NCBI RefSeq assembly: GCF_014805625.2
Contig: NW_023998415.1
Span: 6,528,662-6,592,661 of the forward strand
Length of the DNA stretch: 64,000 bases
Source of the DNA: Glossina fuscipes
Lineage: Eukaryota > Arthropoda > Insecta > Diptera > Glossinidae
Direction of reading: 5' to 3'
The notes beneath the pieces were generated by a model. It made no database searches and was not told the DNA's origin. It saw nothing but the letters and a program-made list of their open reading frames with translations. Each line of letters begins with the position of its first letter. Position 1 is the stretch's first letter. A program made the position numbers and the translations under genes. This document shows, in pieces, positions 1-13,559 of this stretch.

Positions 1-1422
1 AATAATATGTACAACAGCATCAGATAATAGGTTAAAGTCTTGTAAATATACTTTCACTCACTTCTACTTTTTCAACTATCTTTTTGCAAAACCAACATTG
101 TTATGCCGCAAGCCATTCGGCCGGCAACGAAGTATTGTTGAATGTAGCTTTTTTTTTAAAATATTTTCAGTAACTTTACTAAATAAATTTTGCTAATGGA
201 TTTTAAGGAAATTAGAGAGAGAAATGCTTTTTTTTCTTCTTAGTTTTGTTTTTTTAATAGAGTTTATTCGTACTTCGAAAGTATGTTAAGCATGACTACG
301 CGAATATGGCTATAATTCCAAAGTTTATTTAATTTTGCTGTGTGCTTAACGATCCGAAGGCTTTCTTCAATCAAAAACTTATTTTCTATTAATTGTTTTT
401 AGTTTGCGGTTAGGTGCGCGTAAAAGTGTATTCATTTTAGGCTCTTGTGAATGTCAATGTAATTGAAATCAATAAACCAGCCAATCACCCATCCACCCCT
501 ACACGTTATTGAAGTTTAATTACTTTTAATTATATGTTTTCTTTTTCATAGGTATAGACATGTATAAACCTATATATATATATGCGTGTAAATAAACATA
601 TATACTTCATATGTATTTTAAATACAACAAAGTGTGCTGGGCTTTAACTGTTTTTAAGTGAAACTACTAATCGAAAGAGAATTCGGAAGTTTTCCTTTTT
701 CATTTACTTTGATTATTGACATTTCGATCTTAAAAAAAAATAAATAAATAAAAAATATATAAATAAATAAATAAATAGAAATAAGAATTGGTGCCTTACA
801 AAAACAAAAAAAAAAAAAAACAATATAAAAAATTGAACGCCTTATGAATAATTTTAATTACCACCAGTTAACCTAAATCCGCTTATAAACGGTATCATCA
901 GATGTGCATATATATCTGTAAATTTTCCTGTAAATGTGTACGTGAAAAATTTTACATATTTTTTCGTTATTATTCCAAGTAAAGCTTGTAGAGAATCAAC
1001 GATGACGCAATAATTTCACATTATTCTATAAATGAAGAAAATAGAGCCGCCGCTCTATATAATAAATTTACAATGGAATACACATATATACATGTGTCTT
1101 TATTTTGTGCATGCATAGAAATATATAAATGAAATGAATCTCTTTTAGCAGCACATGTTGTTATATTATTATTTTTGTAAAATGGAAAACAACTTTTTCG
1201 TACTACGTAAGATTAGACGCGGAGCAAAAGCAAGTCAATAAATAAGCGTCTGCCTCTTTTCTTATTCGATAATATTCATTTAAAATTTATCGATGGTTTA
1301 TTGATTTATTTTTTTTTCGCTAAGCATTAAACATAATGCGCTGACCGCTTCGTCCGCTACGTTTTCATTAAATAAAGTGTACATGGAAGAGTGCACGTTA
1401 TACTTAACTCGGTCAAAGTCTA

Positions 1423-1478
1423 AAATTGATTTACCTTTCTTCTCAAATAGCACATCGTTAATAAACTGTCTTATCTAT

Positions 1479-1509
<31 letters not shown>

Positions 1510-1578
1510 GTATATAAATATACAATATCTGATAACACAATTTATTACGTGTCGTTTAGAAGAAAGGTAAGTCAATTT
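1423..1578. repeat. 156-bp near-perfect inverted repeat (hairpin), MITE candidate
   Basis: The left arm 1423-1443 pairs with the right arm 1558-1578 at 20 of 21 positions. A second inner pairing block (about 1451-1474 with 1530-1553) continues the stem, and a (TA)n tract forms the tip. The whole unit is therefore palindromic. This is the shape of a non-autonomous DNA transposon (MITE) or a transcribed dsRNA hairpin. No clean target-site duplication is visible, so transposon origin is an inference. Confidence 0.55.
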
Positions 1579-1605
1579 ATATACATGCATGTATGTATGG
1601 ATATG

Positions 1606-1647
<42 letters not shown>

Positions 1648-2484
1648 GTATTCAAAATAAATAATAAATTTATTAGTGTTAAATATAGTTTCTGTAGTTC
1701 AAAAAATAATTTTTTTACTAGCGGTTCCATCAGGAATCGTTTGCTGAAAAATTACGCTTTATCGATACAATCAAAGGTAGTAAAGTAGTTTGCCGGAGAG
1801 TTGAGAATTCAAAGGCAGTTGTGTGCGTGATATCGCTTTTCGTCGCCTTTAATTACCATCAATTTTTCATCTGCTAGATCATTGGGGAAAAATAATGAAA
1901 AAAGAAATAAGAAAAGATTTTTTTTTTTTTTATTTGATTTTCATTCACTGCTTGTTTGAAGAAAATTTCCTGAACGAGAAGGAATTACGATAACAATGCT
2001 GATATAACATAAAGTATTTAAAATGAAGTAGAGCCTAACGAAAGGCTTGATGTCAACATGTGAAATGAATATGTATGTATGCGGTCGCGCATACACTTTG
2101 ATAATTTGGTCACGAAATTAATTGTGGATATCGGACAAGTAGTTTCTGAACGGAAACTTGATTATTTCTATTGGGACTGGGATGTGTAATCTTTTCTCCT
2201 CGCAAAAACCATGTTACGACTTTTTTTTTGCAATTGTGATTTGAGTTAAGTGATATTTAATGGAGCAAATTCGAAGAAGAAATCCGAGATGCTTCCGCAA
2301 AATTGCTTGATGGCCGGATTAAGCGGTATTACAAGTGAATATCTTAAATGAGTTTTGAAGTAGAAAATATCCGATATTTTCTTTAAAATTTTATATTGCG
2401 AATTTTAGTGCGTACGAATGTACCGTTTGAAAGTGTCAAGGAAAAATACATTTTGTTTATCAGCTACAGATTTTAAGGTCCACA

Positions 2485-2485
2485 A

Positions 2486-2543
<58 letters not shown>
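2485..2543 (+). repeat. (CT)n microsatellite followed by poly-T
   Basis: An uninterrupted CT dinucleotide run of about 50 bases ends in a short poly-T run. An open frame crosses it but encodes only alternating Leu and Ser and is not a gene. Confidence 0.9.
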
Positions 2544-2550
<7 letters not shown>

Positions 2551-3533
2551 ATCGTGATAGGGGTACAATATTAGAAGCAAAAATTCGCTACCTCTCATTT
2601 CGCAAATCCCTCCGTGCAAATGAAGTTAGCAAATTAATTTTTCCTTACACGAATTGAAAATCGCTCTAGTATTGTATGTGGTGATGGATAAACATGCACT
2701 ACAAGTCAATGGTTCTTCTCCATGAGGAATTTTTAAAAGATTTTACTATTTTTATATATATATATATATTCAATTGATTTCGACAGCATGGGCTTTTAAG
2801 ACGACCACAAGGTATGAATTTGTCCCATCTAGCTAGCTATCTGCAGCACTCAGTAGAAACATGAATTCGATGAACAAACTAAATCCTAAAAGTTTTTTTT
2901 TTTTTTATTTTTTTTTTTGACTGTTTTAATGGTTATCGAAAACTTCAAAACTCCAAACAAAGAGAATAAAGTTTGCTTTTGCCATATATATGTGCACCTG
3001 TTGTGTGGTGGTATACGATAAACAGTGGCTTAGCAGTGAGAATGGAAATGTTCTGCTTGCCGTTATGTATACAGTAATGAGAGTTGAGGCTCCTTTTTGA
3101 CTCTCTCAGGCTTCACACGACTCTTTTCATGTTTTTAAACCAAATCACCAATAAAAATAAATGTAATTTTTCATATTTTAATATGAACTTTTTTGTTACG
3201 TTTTTTATTATTTTCTTTTCTCCTTTTAACTATTACTTACTTATTCATTTGATCACACACACGCACACATGCCGTGATATACGGAAAATTTTAGTTACAT
3301 TATGATTTGCTATTTACTCTTCGTTTTGGTTGACTGTCTTCTTTTTTCACTTCTTCACGATGTATGCAAACAACATTCGCGTTGTGCGGTTTTTGCGTGT
3401 GGTATTGTATTTGTGCTGTGTGTTTGGTGTATGCGGTGTTCGCCTTTGCCTTTGCCGCTGCCTTCCATTTCCATTAATGGCTAAAATATAATCAAATAAT
3501 AACAAAAATAATAATAATGATGGCGAATATTAG

Positions 3534-4278
3534 CAGCAGCCAAAGAGCGTGACGATAAATTGAAAGTTGCTAGAGAACGTCAAAATGAAGAAAGGCAAAG
3601 AAAAATTGAAGAATTAAAGGCTCAAGCAGAAGCAGCACAAAGATATCGTGAACAAAAGGAGGAGGAACGCCGACGCAGAATTGAAGAAATTAGACATCGA
3701 GATTCTGAGAAGCGATTACAAGTCGAAGAGCGTAAAAAAGCCATTATGGAAGCCGAAAAAGAACGACGTGAATATATACTTAGAAAAAATCAGGTGAGTA
3801 TATTGAAAATATTTTGCAGTACTGCGCCGACATAGATATAAAACAACAACAAATAAATATTGTTTATGTCTTTCTTTCAAATAAATAATTCAGGAAAGAG
3901 AAACCAGATTGGAATTAAAGAAACGTGAAAGAAATTCATATGGATATGCTTTCGGTTCCTCAACACCGCGTTTATTGGAGCCAGCTGATTTTGGTATGGT
4001 ATCACCTAGCACCTTTTGGGGCCAAAGACGGTTAGTCTATACATATGTCAAAATGTTTTTTTCTTTCTTCTGTATTTATAGTTTTATAATCAGATCGTTG
4101 TTACCTACCGTTCAAGCATTTGTTGTTCTAAAAGTTGTTAATTTTTTACATTACAGTTCCACTTCTATATCTAATGTTGCCGGTGCTTCGCTGTCACGTC
4201 GTAGTTCAGAACGTGAACTTAACGATAGTGGTACTAAAAAGCGTGCAACATCTGCCAGTGGCACAGAGCGACACGATG
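3534..4278 (+). CDS. ens: ens N-terminal microtubule-binding exons (three exons)
   Basis: The exons are 3534-3793, 3894-4030 and 4157-4278. The first encodes a highly charged helix (for example RYREQKEEERRRRIEEI) typical of the MAP7-family microtubule-binding region. The second carries GYAFGSSTPRLLEPADFG and FWGQRR. The third is a Ser/Arg-rich linker with SLSRRSSERELNDSG. Donors are GTGAGT at 3794, GTTAGT at 4031 and GTAAGT at 4279. The first acceptor (about 3533) lacks a pyrimidine tract and could be off by one or two codons: AG also occurs three and six bases downstream. An in-frame stop at 3518-3520 limits how far upstream the exon can extend. Confidence 0.85.
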
Positions 4279-4971
4279 GTAAGTCAATTCATAAGCAGAG
4301 TACACACTCTACGGTACAAACGAAAAGAGCAAAAAGCACTTATAACAATTAGAACCTGTTCTTATTCTTAGTTTAATGTTAACACAATGTATGTATGTAT
4401 AACTTTTTGTCTGGCAATTGGCTGCAATAATGCCTGTGTCTCATATTAAATGAGCACAGTGTAAAAAACGTTGTCGTTATATACTTCTTCTTTTTTCTAA
4501 TTATTATTATTATTATTTTTTTTTTTTTGGTTTTTATCGACCATGAGTGTTAACAATTTTTGTTAGTAAATGTGTTTTAATTTAGTTTTGTTTTTCCCTT
4601 TTTTTTTTTTTTTCTCTTCTATATATAAAATAGTACGTGTGTTTTATGAATTCTTTATATTTGAAAGAAAATTGTGAAAACTTCTTTGAAAAAAAAAAGT
4701 GTTAACAATCTTTGTTAGCAGTGAACGTATTTTAATTTGAAGTTTTTTTTTTTCTTTTTTTTAAGTTTTTTATAAACATAATATATATGAATATATTATA
4801 TATATTATATATACATATATATATAATATTAAAATTACGAGAAAATTATTTTTCTTTATGGAACTCTTTAAATTTGAAGGAAAATTGTTAAAACTTCTTT
4901 GGGAAAAAGGAAAAAACAAGAGACAGCACGTTTACACATTTCAATTTAATATATAATTTGCCTGATTATTG

Positions 4972-5016
<45 letters not shown>

Positions 5017-8000
5017 ATATATATCATATTTATCATTATTTATTATTTATTAAATATTTATTATATATGATCACTTATTCTATGATTTCGGAAGAACAGA
5101 TTCATCTGTTTGAACTGTTGGTCATAAATCTTATTTTTATAATGTTGTGTCACCTTTTGTTTAATTTTTCACTTGTGTTTTATTTGCAATTTTTTTTGCA
5201 ATACACAACCTCGACCACTATCAACAACAAACAACACGAATACTATCATCATCACTGCCCACTACTACTACTACTACTACTACTACTATTATCTACTACT
5301 ATTATTATTACAACAACAACAACTAAAGATCATCGTCGCAAATCATCATCCATGTACGAGGTTTTCCATTGGAATGATGAGCCACCTAAAAGATTTTCAC
5401 TTTCTATAGTCAGTAGTGAGATTAATATTGATGGACCTCCTTCCTCCACTTTAACTGGTACAGCGGCAAATGTCATCATCAATAAGAATAGCAACAATAA
5501 TTGTAGCAACACCAACAACAGTAGAAACACTTCTACAGAGCACCATCATAAACAATATTCAAATCATAATTTCTATACAACATCTTCTGCTACTGCATCT
5601 GCTACTACTTCTACTATTAGCAAGGGTGAGAGGATGCGGTCTCCTACATATTATGATAATTGCATCTTGTCTTTTTAGTTTCTCTTTACCATCAGAATTT
5701 TCAGATTTATTTTAACATTAATTCCCATTTTGTATAATTTTCTTTTCTTTTCTCTGCTTTTGTTTTTTTTTTTTTTGGATGTTCGTTCTCCGGTTCGATT
5801 TTTCTTGTTTTTTTTTTTTTTTTTTTTGATTTATTTATTTATTTTTTTCTTTTCTTCCCTGTGCCCCCTTTAAGTTTCTTAATATTTGTTTGCCATTTAT
5901 CAAAATATAAACAAAATTGTATTTTTTGCCTGCTTTGAACATATATGTTAAACAACAAAAACGCTTACCCATCTTAACGAAAACGAATGGCTCGAAGTAT
6001 TTGCATGGAATGTTTCATTTCTAACTATTTTTGTACATAACTTGTATAATAATATAATTAGCTGTTATACTTCTATATTCAACTAAATATTAAAACAAAA
6101 TGACATACATCGTCAGGTGTATCTTTCAGTTATTAAAGTGATTAATAATGAATGCGGTTTGTAGAGGACAGGACACTTTATCTTTTTCTCTATCATCCGT
6201 TCCAACTTTTCTGAAAGCCAAATAAATGATTGCAATATCGAATAGTTGTCCGTAGGTCAATGGCAACAAAAGTAGGCAGAGATTTTACACCCCAGTGATG
6301 TACCCACAACACGCGTGGCGCAGCCGTCGTCTTTACGAACTGTGTCTTCCACAATGCACTCCACTTTCGTAATTGATTTCGGTTGATCATATTGGAATTA
6401 GCGAATTAATAAATTTGCGTAGCGTTTGCGATCAATAGATAATAACGGATTAAAATTGCGTGCGAATGCTTGTTTTTGACTGTCGCTTCAATAATTCTAA
6501 AATAAAAAAAAAAAACGAAAACATTTAAGACGAGAATTTTTTTAATTTAATCCCAAGCAGATCAAGTAGACAAGTAATTAGTACTAGATTGGATACTAGA
6601 ATGTTGAGTACATGCCTATTTCCCCTGAAATATGGGTCAATTTAATTGAGGCAGTAAAACTTGAGAATTTGAAAAATAAATAAATAAAATTTTATTTTAA
6701 AGAAGCCCTTATACAAATAAGTTAGGTTTTTAAAATACCTTTGAAGCAGATTTTTCCATTACATTGAGCACAGATGGCCATTTCATTTCTTCTTTCTTTC
6801 GACTGACAGATACTTGACCTTGACAACGGACGCCAAACTTGGTATCAAGTTTATCCAGTTTATTCGGCATGTATTAAGTTAATGGGCACCTGGCTTTAGT
6901 TGGAGACATTTTGCTCGTCGATCATTATGTCTGCGTCTGAGCTCATAGCAAGACTTGGCTGTGCTCAATATTTAATGAATCAATTTGACTCTCCGTTACA
7001 TACCCGTCAAAATAGATGTAACCCGTACGAATTTTTGGAACTAAGGAGGAGAAGAAGTGGGGAGCAGAAGTGATCACTAATTCTTTGAAAACCACGACAT
7101 TGCTCAAATTCTTTCTCATATATATAGCAATAAAATCGTATGAATAAGTCAAATTGAGTCGCTCCGGCAAAACTAAGTAAATATTTATTTAGAAAAAATA
7201 TCCATTCTCTTACCCATAACATATAAATATTTTGATTCCAATATATTGATAAGCTATTATTGTTGCAATGGCCGTTGCATTCGAGCTCTCTACTTAGTTT
7301 ATATTGCTCCCCACAAGGAGCACAAATATTTTGAATTTGTGGAAGATAGGTATAGATAGAAATATAGTAAAGAAATATTATTCGAATATTTAGACATGAT
7401 CAATTGTGTCTCGTCTATCTATGTATCTATCTATCTATCCTGAACTGGATAATAGCTACTATTGGCACCTCCTTTTTATAGGTACATACATGCACAGCAT
7501 TTTCGTCATAATTCTTCCGAAATAACATTTGGCAATAATCGCTGAATTTGTTGTTTCTGCTAAAGATAATTTTGCAACTTGTGAAGCTACAAATTGGACG
7601 CTTGTTTAAAAAAAAAATTTTTTCAAATTTCGTAATAATACATAAGAGAGAGTGAATATGTGCTTGTTTTAAATATAACCGTCATTAGGTAATATTGAAA
7701 ACGCGATACTAGCTAAACGGAAAAAAGAACACCTTATCCTAAGTCGATTATTGTAAAATCAATTTTTCTTTCACATGCTATGTCTGCGTTCTTTTCTCTT
7801 TCATTCAAGTAAGTCCTACTTCTTGTGAGAGTAGTCTTGTTAGGCCACTACTAACTAAAACGACAATGAAAGCAGCGAGATATTCAAATAATAATTAGTA
7901 CTCACAGCTACTCAGCGCGACTTCTTCTTCAAATTGAATTCATGCGTTCATAGCGTTCATTATTGACCCGCAGAATATATTTGTTGCGGAAGAGAAGTGA

Positions 8001-11000
8001 AATTTATAATATTTTTCTGCAATGCGTTCGTTCTCTTAACCCCCATATATTGTGTTATAGATCGGTTGGAAATTATTTCATTTTAATTCGGATATAAACA
8101 AAGTTGTGTAACTGCATTTAATAATACAATCCATGACGTATATTGTAAGTTCGAGAAGAAAGAACAATGGGATGTCATCAGTATTGAATTAAAATGCATC
8201 ATGCATCAGTTCAGTATCGCAACAATGTTTTGTCCGCATTGAAGTGAAATACGATTATGCGACAGCGCCAGTAGAAAGCCAGTATTATATGTATACGACT
8301 GCAAAATCCTTCATGGTTTTCTGAATTTTCGAGAACTCGACACAATTCATCCGAGATGATATTTTTTTTTAAATAAAATTAATTAGTCATCCAATGCAGA
8401 GCAACGAACTATGGACAGATGATGATCGTAAAATTTGCGCTTTAAGCCTTTCGCGTTCGCCGTAAGCGGACATATTTTGAAATATACATCTTTGAAAAGG
8501 AATCAGTTTATCAGTGTATGAACTGTACGAAATAATTGTGGACTTTTAAGGTCATTACGCATATGGACTTATCTTCATAACGAACAACAAAACAAGACCT
8601 TGAAATAATACGGGGAGAAGATTGTAACAAAGTCAGTCAATGCGTCATAGTCGTCTGCATTGAGCCCTTATTAGTCATCGTGTGTGAGCTACAACTTCGC
8701 TTGTCTGGAGACTTGTAATATATTTCATATGAATGATGATGCTTTATATTAAAAAAATGTGGGGGAAGTATGTACACTACAGAAATGTTCCGACAAACCA
8801 TGGCAAAGAAAGCACCAAAGATAATTGCGTTAATACTCATCCATATCCATCGACAATGGAATTCGGTTTTTAATCCGCTACGCAAGAATCGAGTTACTGT
8901 ATGATTGCAACTAAAAAGTAGTAAGACGTATCTTTTCTGGTTTGGCTAATTATGAAGTCTTTCCGCCGGGCGGAACTGTTAACTAGGAATATTATTTGTG
9001 CTTTACAAGTGATGCGGTAGAAAATGCTCGATTTTTGCATCACTGTAATGCACTTTTCTTATACTGAATCGGTTCTTCGCTTCTTTTCCATTTCCCGTAA
9101 TCGTCCCATACATCTAATGTAGCTTCGTCTTACTTTTGGCTACTTTAACAAGTCTGAATACCGACCCGGAAACGTGCTTTTAACTCGATTGAAGGTATGA
9201 AACCACATCGGAAAATGTAAAGAAGCGTATCTCGTACATGATATGAAATTTTTGGCATGTTCGGGTATTCCTAACCTTAAGAACCGAAAGCTTCTTTGGG
9301 TAAGTCCGGGCGATTTAAATGCATTTTACTTAGATGTACACATTATAAAATTCGATAACATAAAATATTGATTCTGAATCGATTTAATTCGGTCCGTATG
9401 GAAATGCGTCCGTGCATCGCTTGTTTTTGCGTTGGGTATGTGCAGACTCACTAAAGTCGACGTAGAAAATTGTAACTTAGCGTATGTACACTTAGTAGTT
9501 AATTGATCATAGATCGAGTTTAAAAGCGGGCCTGTGGAAGATATTGATATCATATCTGTCAAAAATGTTCCAGTACCCAGGTGTTCGATTAACACGTTGA
9601 TGTTCATATCAAAATCAGTGCGTGCTTCAAATAAATAAAACACACTTTTTTTTTTTCGCTTTATAGTACTAAGAATAGGACTGCAGTCGACGTCGTGTGC
9701 ATCTACAAGCGCACGCAATGGACGTCGATAGATGTGTGTGTTACATCATCGGGTTAAAATGATGTGGATTAGCGGTTCGCCATAAGGCGTTTTTTTTTTT
9801 CCCAATCTAATGGTAAAATGCATACGTATGTATGCGTATTGTAACAATGAATACATACAGAGGAGTTTCATTAGTTTCAATAATGCTTGAGTAGTAGTTT
9901 TTCTTTTCGCTCTAACCCAATTCAGAATAACTTTTTGAAATGTTTCTTCAAGCTTTTTTAAAGCATGATTCTTTTATCGATATTGTTGTTATTATTACAT
10001 TCTTGTTGTTGTTGATGTTGTTATTATTATTATTGCGTGATATTTAATAGTTTTCTTCTTAAGATTTCTTTGATTTGATTTGAAATTATTTCAAATTCAT
10101 CATGTATCTCTAGAATATACATAATATTAATTATGTATGTATATATAATATTTTCCGTCCTATCCATCCATAAATTTTTACCAAAACGAAATTTCCAGAA
10201 GATAATGTTGATACATCGCACATTGTGTTTCGAAGTGTGGCACGAAGAAAAACTGACCTTATGCCAACTATACCCAGTCCTAGGGATGGACATTACGGTT
10301 CCAGGTCGTCGTTGAGTACACCTAGAACACCAGGTAAGACACTGAACATACTAAACAAGAATACATTTTCATTACCAAAATATCAGCCTCTCTTTTCCTC
10401 CCCGTTTCGTAAACATACATACAAATTATTATCCCTTTATTTAAATTTAAATATCTTATCATTTCGTTTCCATTATTTACTTATTTTTCTTTCTTTTTTT
10501 TTTTTTTCTCAACAAACATGAAAAATTTAATTATTTAGTAGCAGTAGCAAGGAGTATCGCCTCCAAGAGAGTGCCTCCAAATTTCTTATGTTTCAAATTT
10601 TGGAAAAAAAACCAGAGAAAGTGATATTCTGTTAGGGACCGTTTACATGATACGGCCACGTCGTATGATTTGTTAGAAAAAGGCATGTCCTGAAAGAGGC
10701 TAGTTTAGACGCTTCATCTGTACCATCTGGAAATATCTGTTAAAGAATATACACTTTCAGTTTGAGTCGATTTTAAGCATTTTTCCCCTTCCAGAGTTGA
10801 GACATTGATATCGAAAACTGCGAGTTAACGTATGTTGTTGTGTATATTCATCTTTCGATCGTAGAACAACTGTCTCAACCGTTAGAACCACATAAATCAT
10901 TCGGCGGGAGAGGAGCAATAGATTGTACATATGTCCTCTATTTCTGTTTGCTCCGTTTTTTTTTTTTTTTTTTTCTTTTTTTTTTAAGGCTATGTTATGG

Positions 11001-13527
11001 CTTCTAATGTCGTTCGTTGTCATAGTTAATGATTTAATTGTCGGACAATAAACATTTCTATTATGTTAAAAAAAAACACCGAGGGGGAAGTACAATACAA
11101 GCAGGGAAGAGCTCATTGCGACTACCCTCGAATTGGTGGTTAGCATGAATTCATCTTTGAACAATAGGACGTTATTACAATAGAATATCAAAATAATATT
11201 AATTTCAACACGAATATGGTATAATAAATTTCCTTTTTTTCTTATCCATAAATATAATATCGGTCGCGGACAATATGGAAAGTAAAATATTGCTTGCAAT
11301 GCTAGCGGTTTTCTTTCAACGAAAGTTCAGTTTCAATGAAATTTTTAATAAATTTTTGTATGTCTAAACAGGATATACATATATCTATACATATATATAT
11401 ATATATATGTATGCTATAGAAATTTCTTAGTAGAATTTTCTTGTTGACAGATCATACAACGAAACCGCATCCTGTAAAAGCGTTTTTGAACATTACTATG
11501 CTTGCATACTGATATATGTGTATACATAACATATATTATATAAAAATTGTTTATTTGTAAATTTAATTTATAATTTTCTAATCGGCCATTTTATCATATT
11601 AATATTTTATGTCTTATAAATACATTGGCTCACTTTTGTTAGGGCTATAGGTTTATAATATATTGGTTATATCACTACCTATCTATTTTTTTAATAATTT
11701 TTTTATTTATTTTTCTTTTACCACCTTTATCTGCACAATTCTATGAAAAAAAAAAAAAAACTTTTAATTTTTATAGATATAATAGTTTTTGTAAAATTTA
11801 ATTTTACATTAAAATTTTTAATTATTTTATCATCGAAATTTTTTTTTTTTAACTTTGTTATCGATCGCTTTCCTCAAATCATCTCACCGCTAAACTGGCC
11901 ATCTGCTATACAAACCGAAAACGAAAAAAAAAATAAAAATAAAATTAAATGCAAAATATGTGTATATATATATATATTTATATGCATATATGTATATATA
12001 TGTATATTTATATATATATATATATATATATAAAAAGGACGTGCATATTCGATGAACCGTTTGGATCAGTTGGCACAACCGATTCGTCGCAATGGCGAAC
12101 ATATACGTGCTATATTGGAACGTGAGCGCCGTGAACAAATGGAAATGTTAGATGAAACAGAATCTATAAGCAGTGGACATCAGCGTTCGGGTGCCGCTAA
12201 AAAGACGGGTAGAGGTGCAAATAGTAGCATATCACGCAGTATGACACATTTGGCCGGTGGCGGAGCACAACAACGTCCAAAATATAATTTAGGTGGGGGA
12301 ATTTCCACCAGCTTTCTACCATTAGGTAGCGGCAGTAGGGTTGCCTGTAAAAGTATGATACACTTGGGCAATGCCTGGTCTACTAGCACATCATCACGCT
12401 CCAATTTAGGCTTACAAACTGCCGCCACCAAAAAATATCTACAATCATCATTAGCTTCACCTACATCCAACACCACTAAACGGGGCCAGCTGCATTTCTC
12501 TACTACTAACCCCTACCGTTACGACACAGACTCATTGTTACTCATGAACTCTCCTAGTTTACTCCTAAACCCAGGTGTGTGTGTGTGTGTGTGTGAGAGC
12601 GCTCGCAATATCCAAACAAGTATCGGATTCAAGTTTATAAATAATACCCTTTTTTTATTACTCTCCAATACCATATATATTTTTTTTCTTACTTTACTCT
12701 CTTTCCTAACCACACCAAAATCCAGTTTTGTCAAAAAACCATCTCATATCATTTTTTTTTCAATTTTTTTCTCTTTCTTTGCCTGTGTATCTCTTTTAAG
12801 ACTCATAATGCGAAAAAAAAAAAAATATATTTTTGTTGAGCAAAAAACAAAAAGGGGAAGTACGAATAGTAGTCTCTCTAAGTCAAGTAACTTTTATTTA
12901 ATTCATCCCATAACCAACAAATTAAAAAGATAATAATAGTAATAATAATAATAATAATATTAAGAGCAGATGAGAACAGCTATTCGCCCTGAGTTTTGCT
13001 AAAAGATGTAAATAAAAAAAACAAAGTCTCACCAATTATGGGAATTATTATCTACTTAATGGATGGACACTGCGACTAATATTATTGATAAACAACGTAT
13101 TGCGAAAGAGATCTTTATAAACAACGGTCGTTAATACAATTTCGATTTGTTTAAATGATATAAAGGCCAAGGAAAAATCTAACTTGATAGTAAAAAAAAA
13201 AAAAAAAAAATGGCTTCAAATGATGAATAAGTAAGATTCCGCAATTGCGCGAATAAAGCTTACAAGAAAGTTAATACTTTGTTTTGCTAATATTTCTTGA
13301 TCTCCTTCTTTTTAAATGGTTTAGAGTTAGCAGGGTGCATTTGAGATCATTTTTTATTTGTTTTTGTTCTAATGAAAAATGCCCATTGTCAGATGTATTT
13401 ATTTATCGTCGGCGAATATTGCGCCGCTCATGCACCACCTGGGCTCACCTCCTTTCAAGATTTCTTAGACGATATCTGGTATCTGTGATGCGAAAATGTA
13501 TTCCAAGGTTGTGGGATCTTCGGATCG

Positions 13528-13559
<32 letters not shown>

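Larger units (their letters stand above)
1..3533. other. Non-coding stretch upstream of first recognised ens exon
   Basis: I see no exon here that I can support. The stretch is AT-rich with several poly-T, (TA)n and (CT)n runs. The missing 5' coding exons of ens either lie before the window or are too short to recognise here. Open frames in this stretch are short and are built on low-complexity runs. Confidence 0.5.

Noticed and set aside
2418..2657. 79-aa open frame over the (CT)n run
   Set aside because: Its core is alternating Leu/Ser from a microsatellite, with no family resemblance or splice context.
9326..9718. 130-aa minus-strand frame in an ens intron
   Set aside because: Long for this composition, but no motif, no splice partners and no recognisable family.
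11743..12033. 96-aa frame before an ens exon
   Set aside because: Built from poly-A and (TA)n; encodes Lys and Ile/Tyr runs only.
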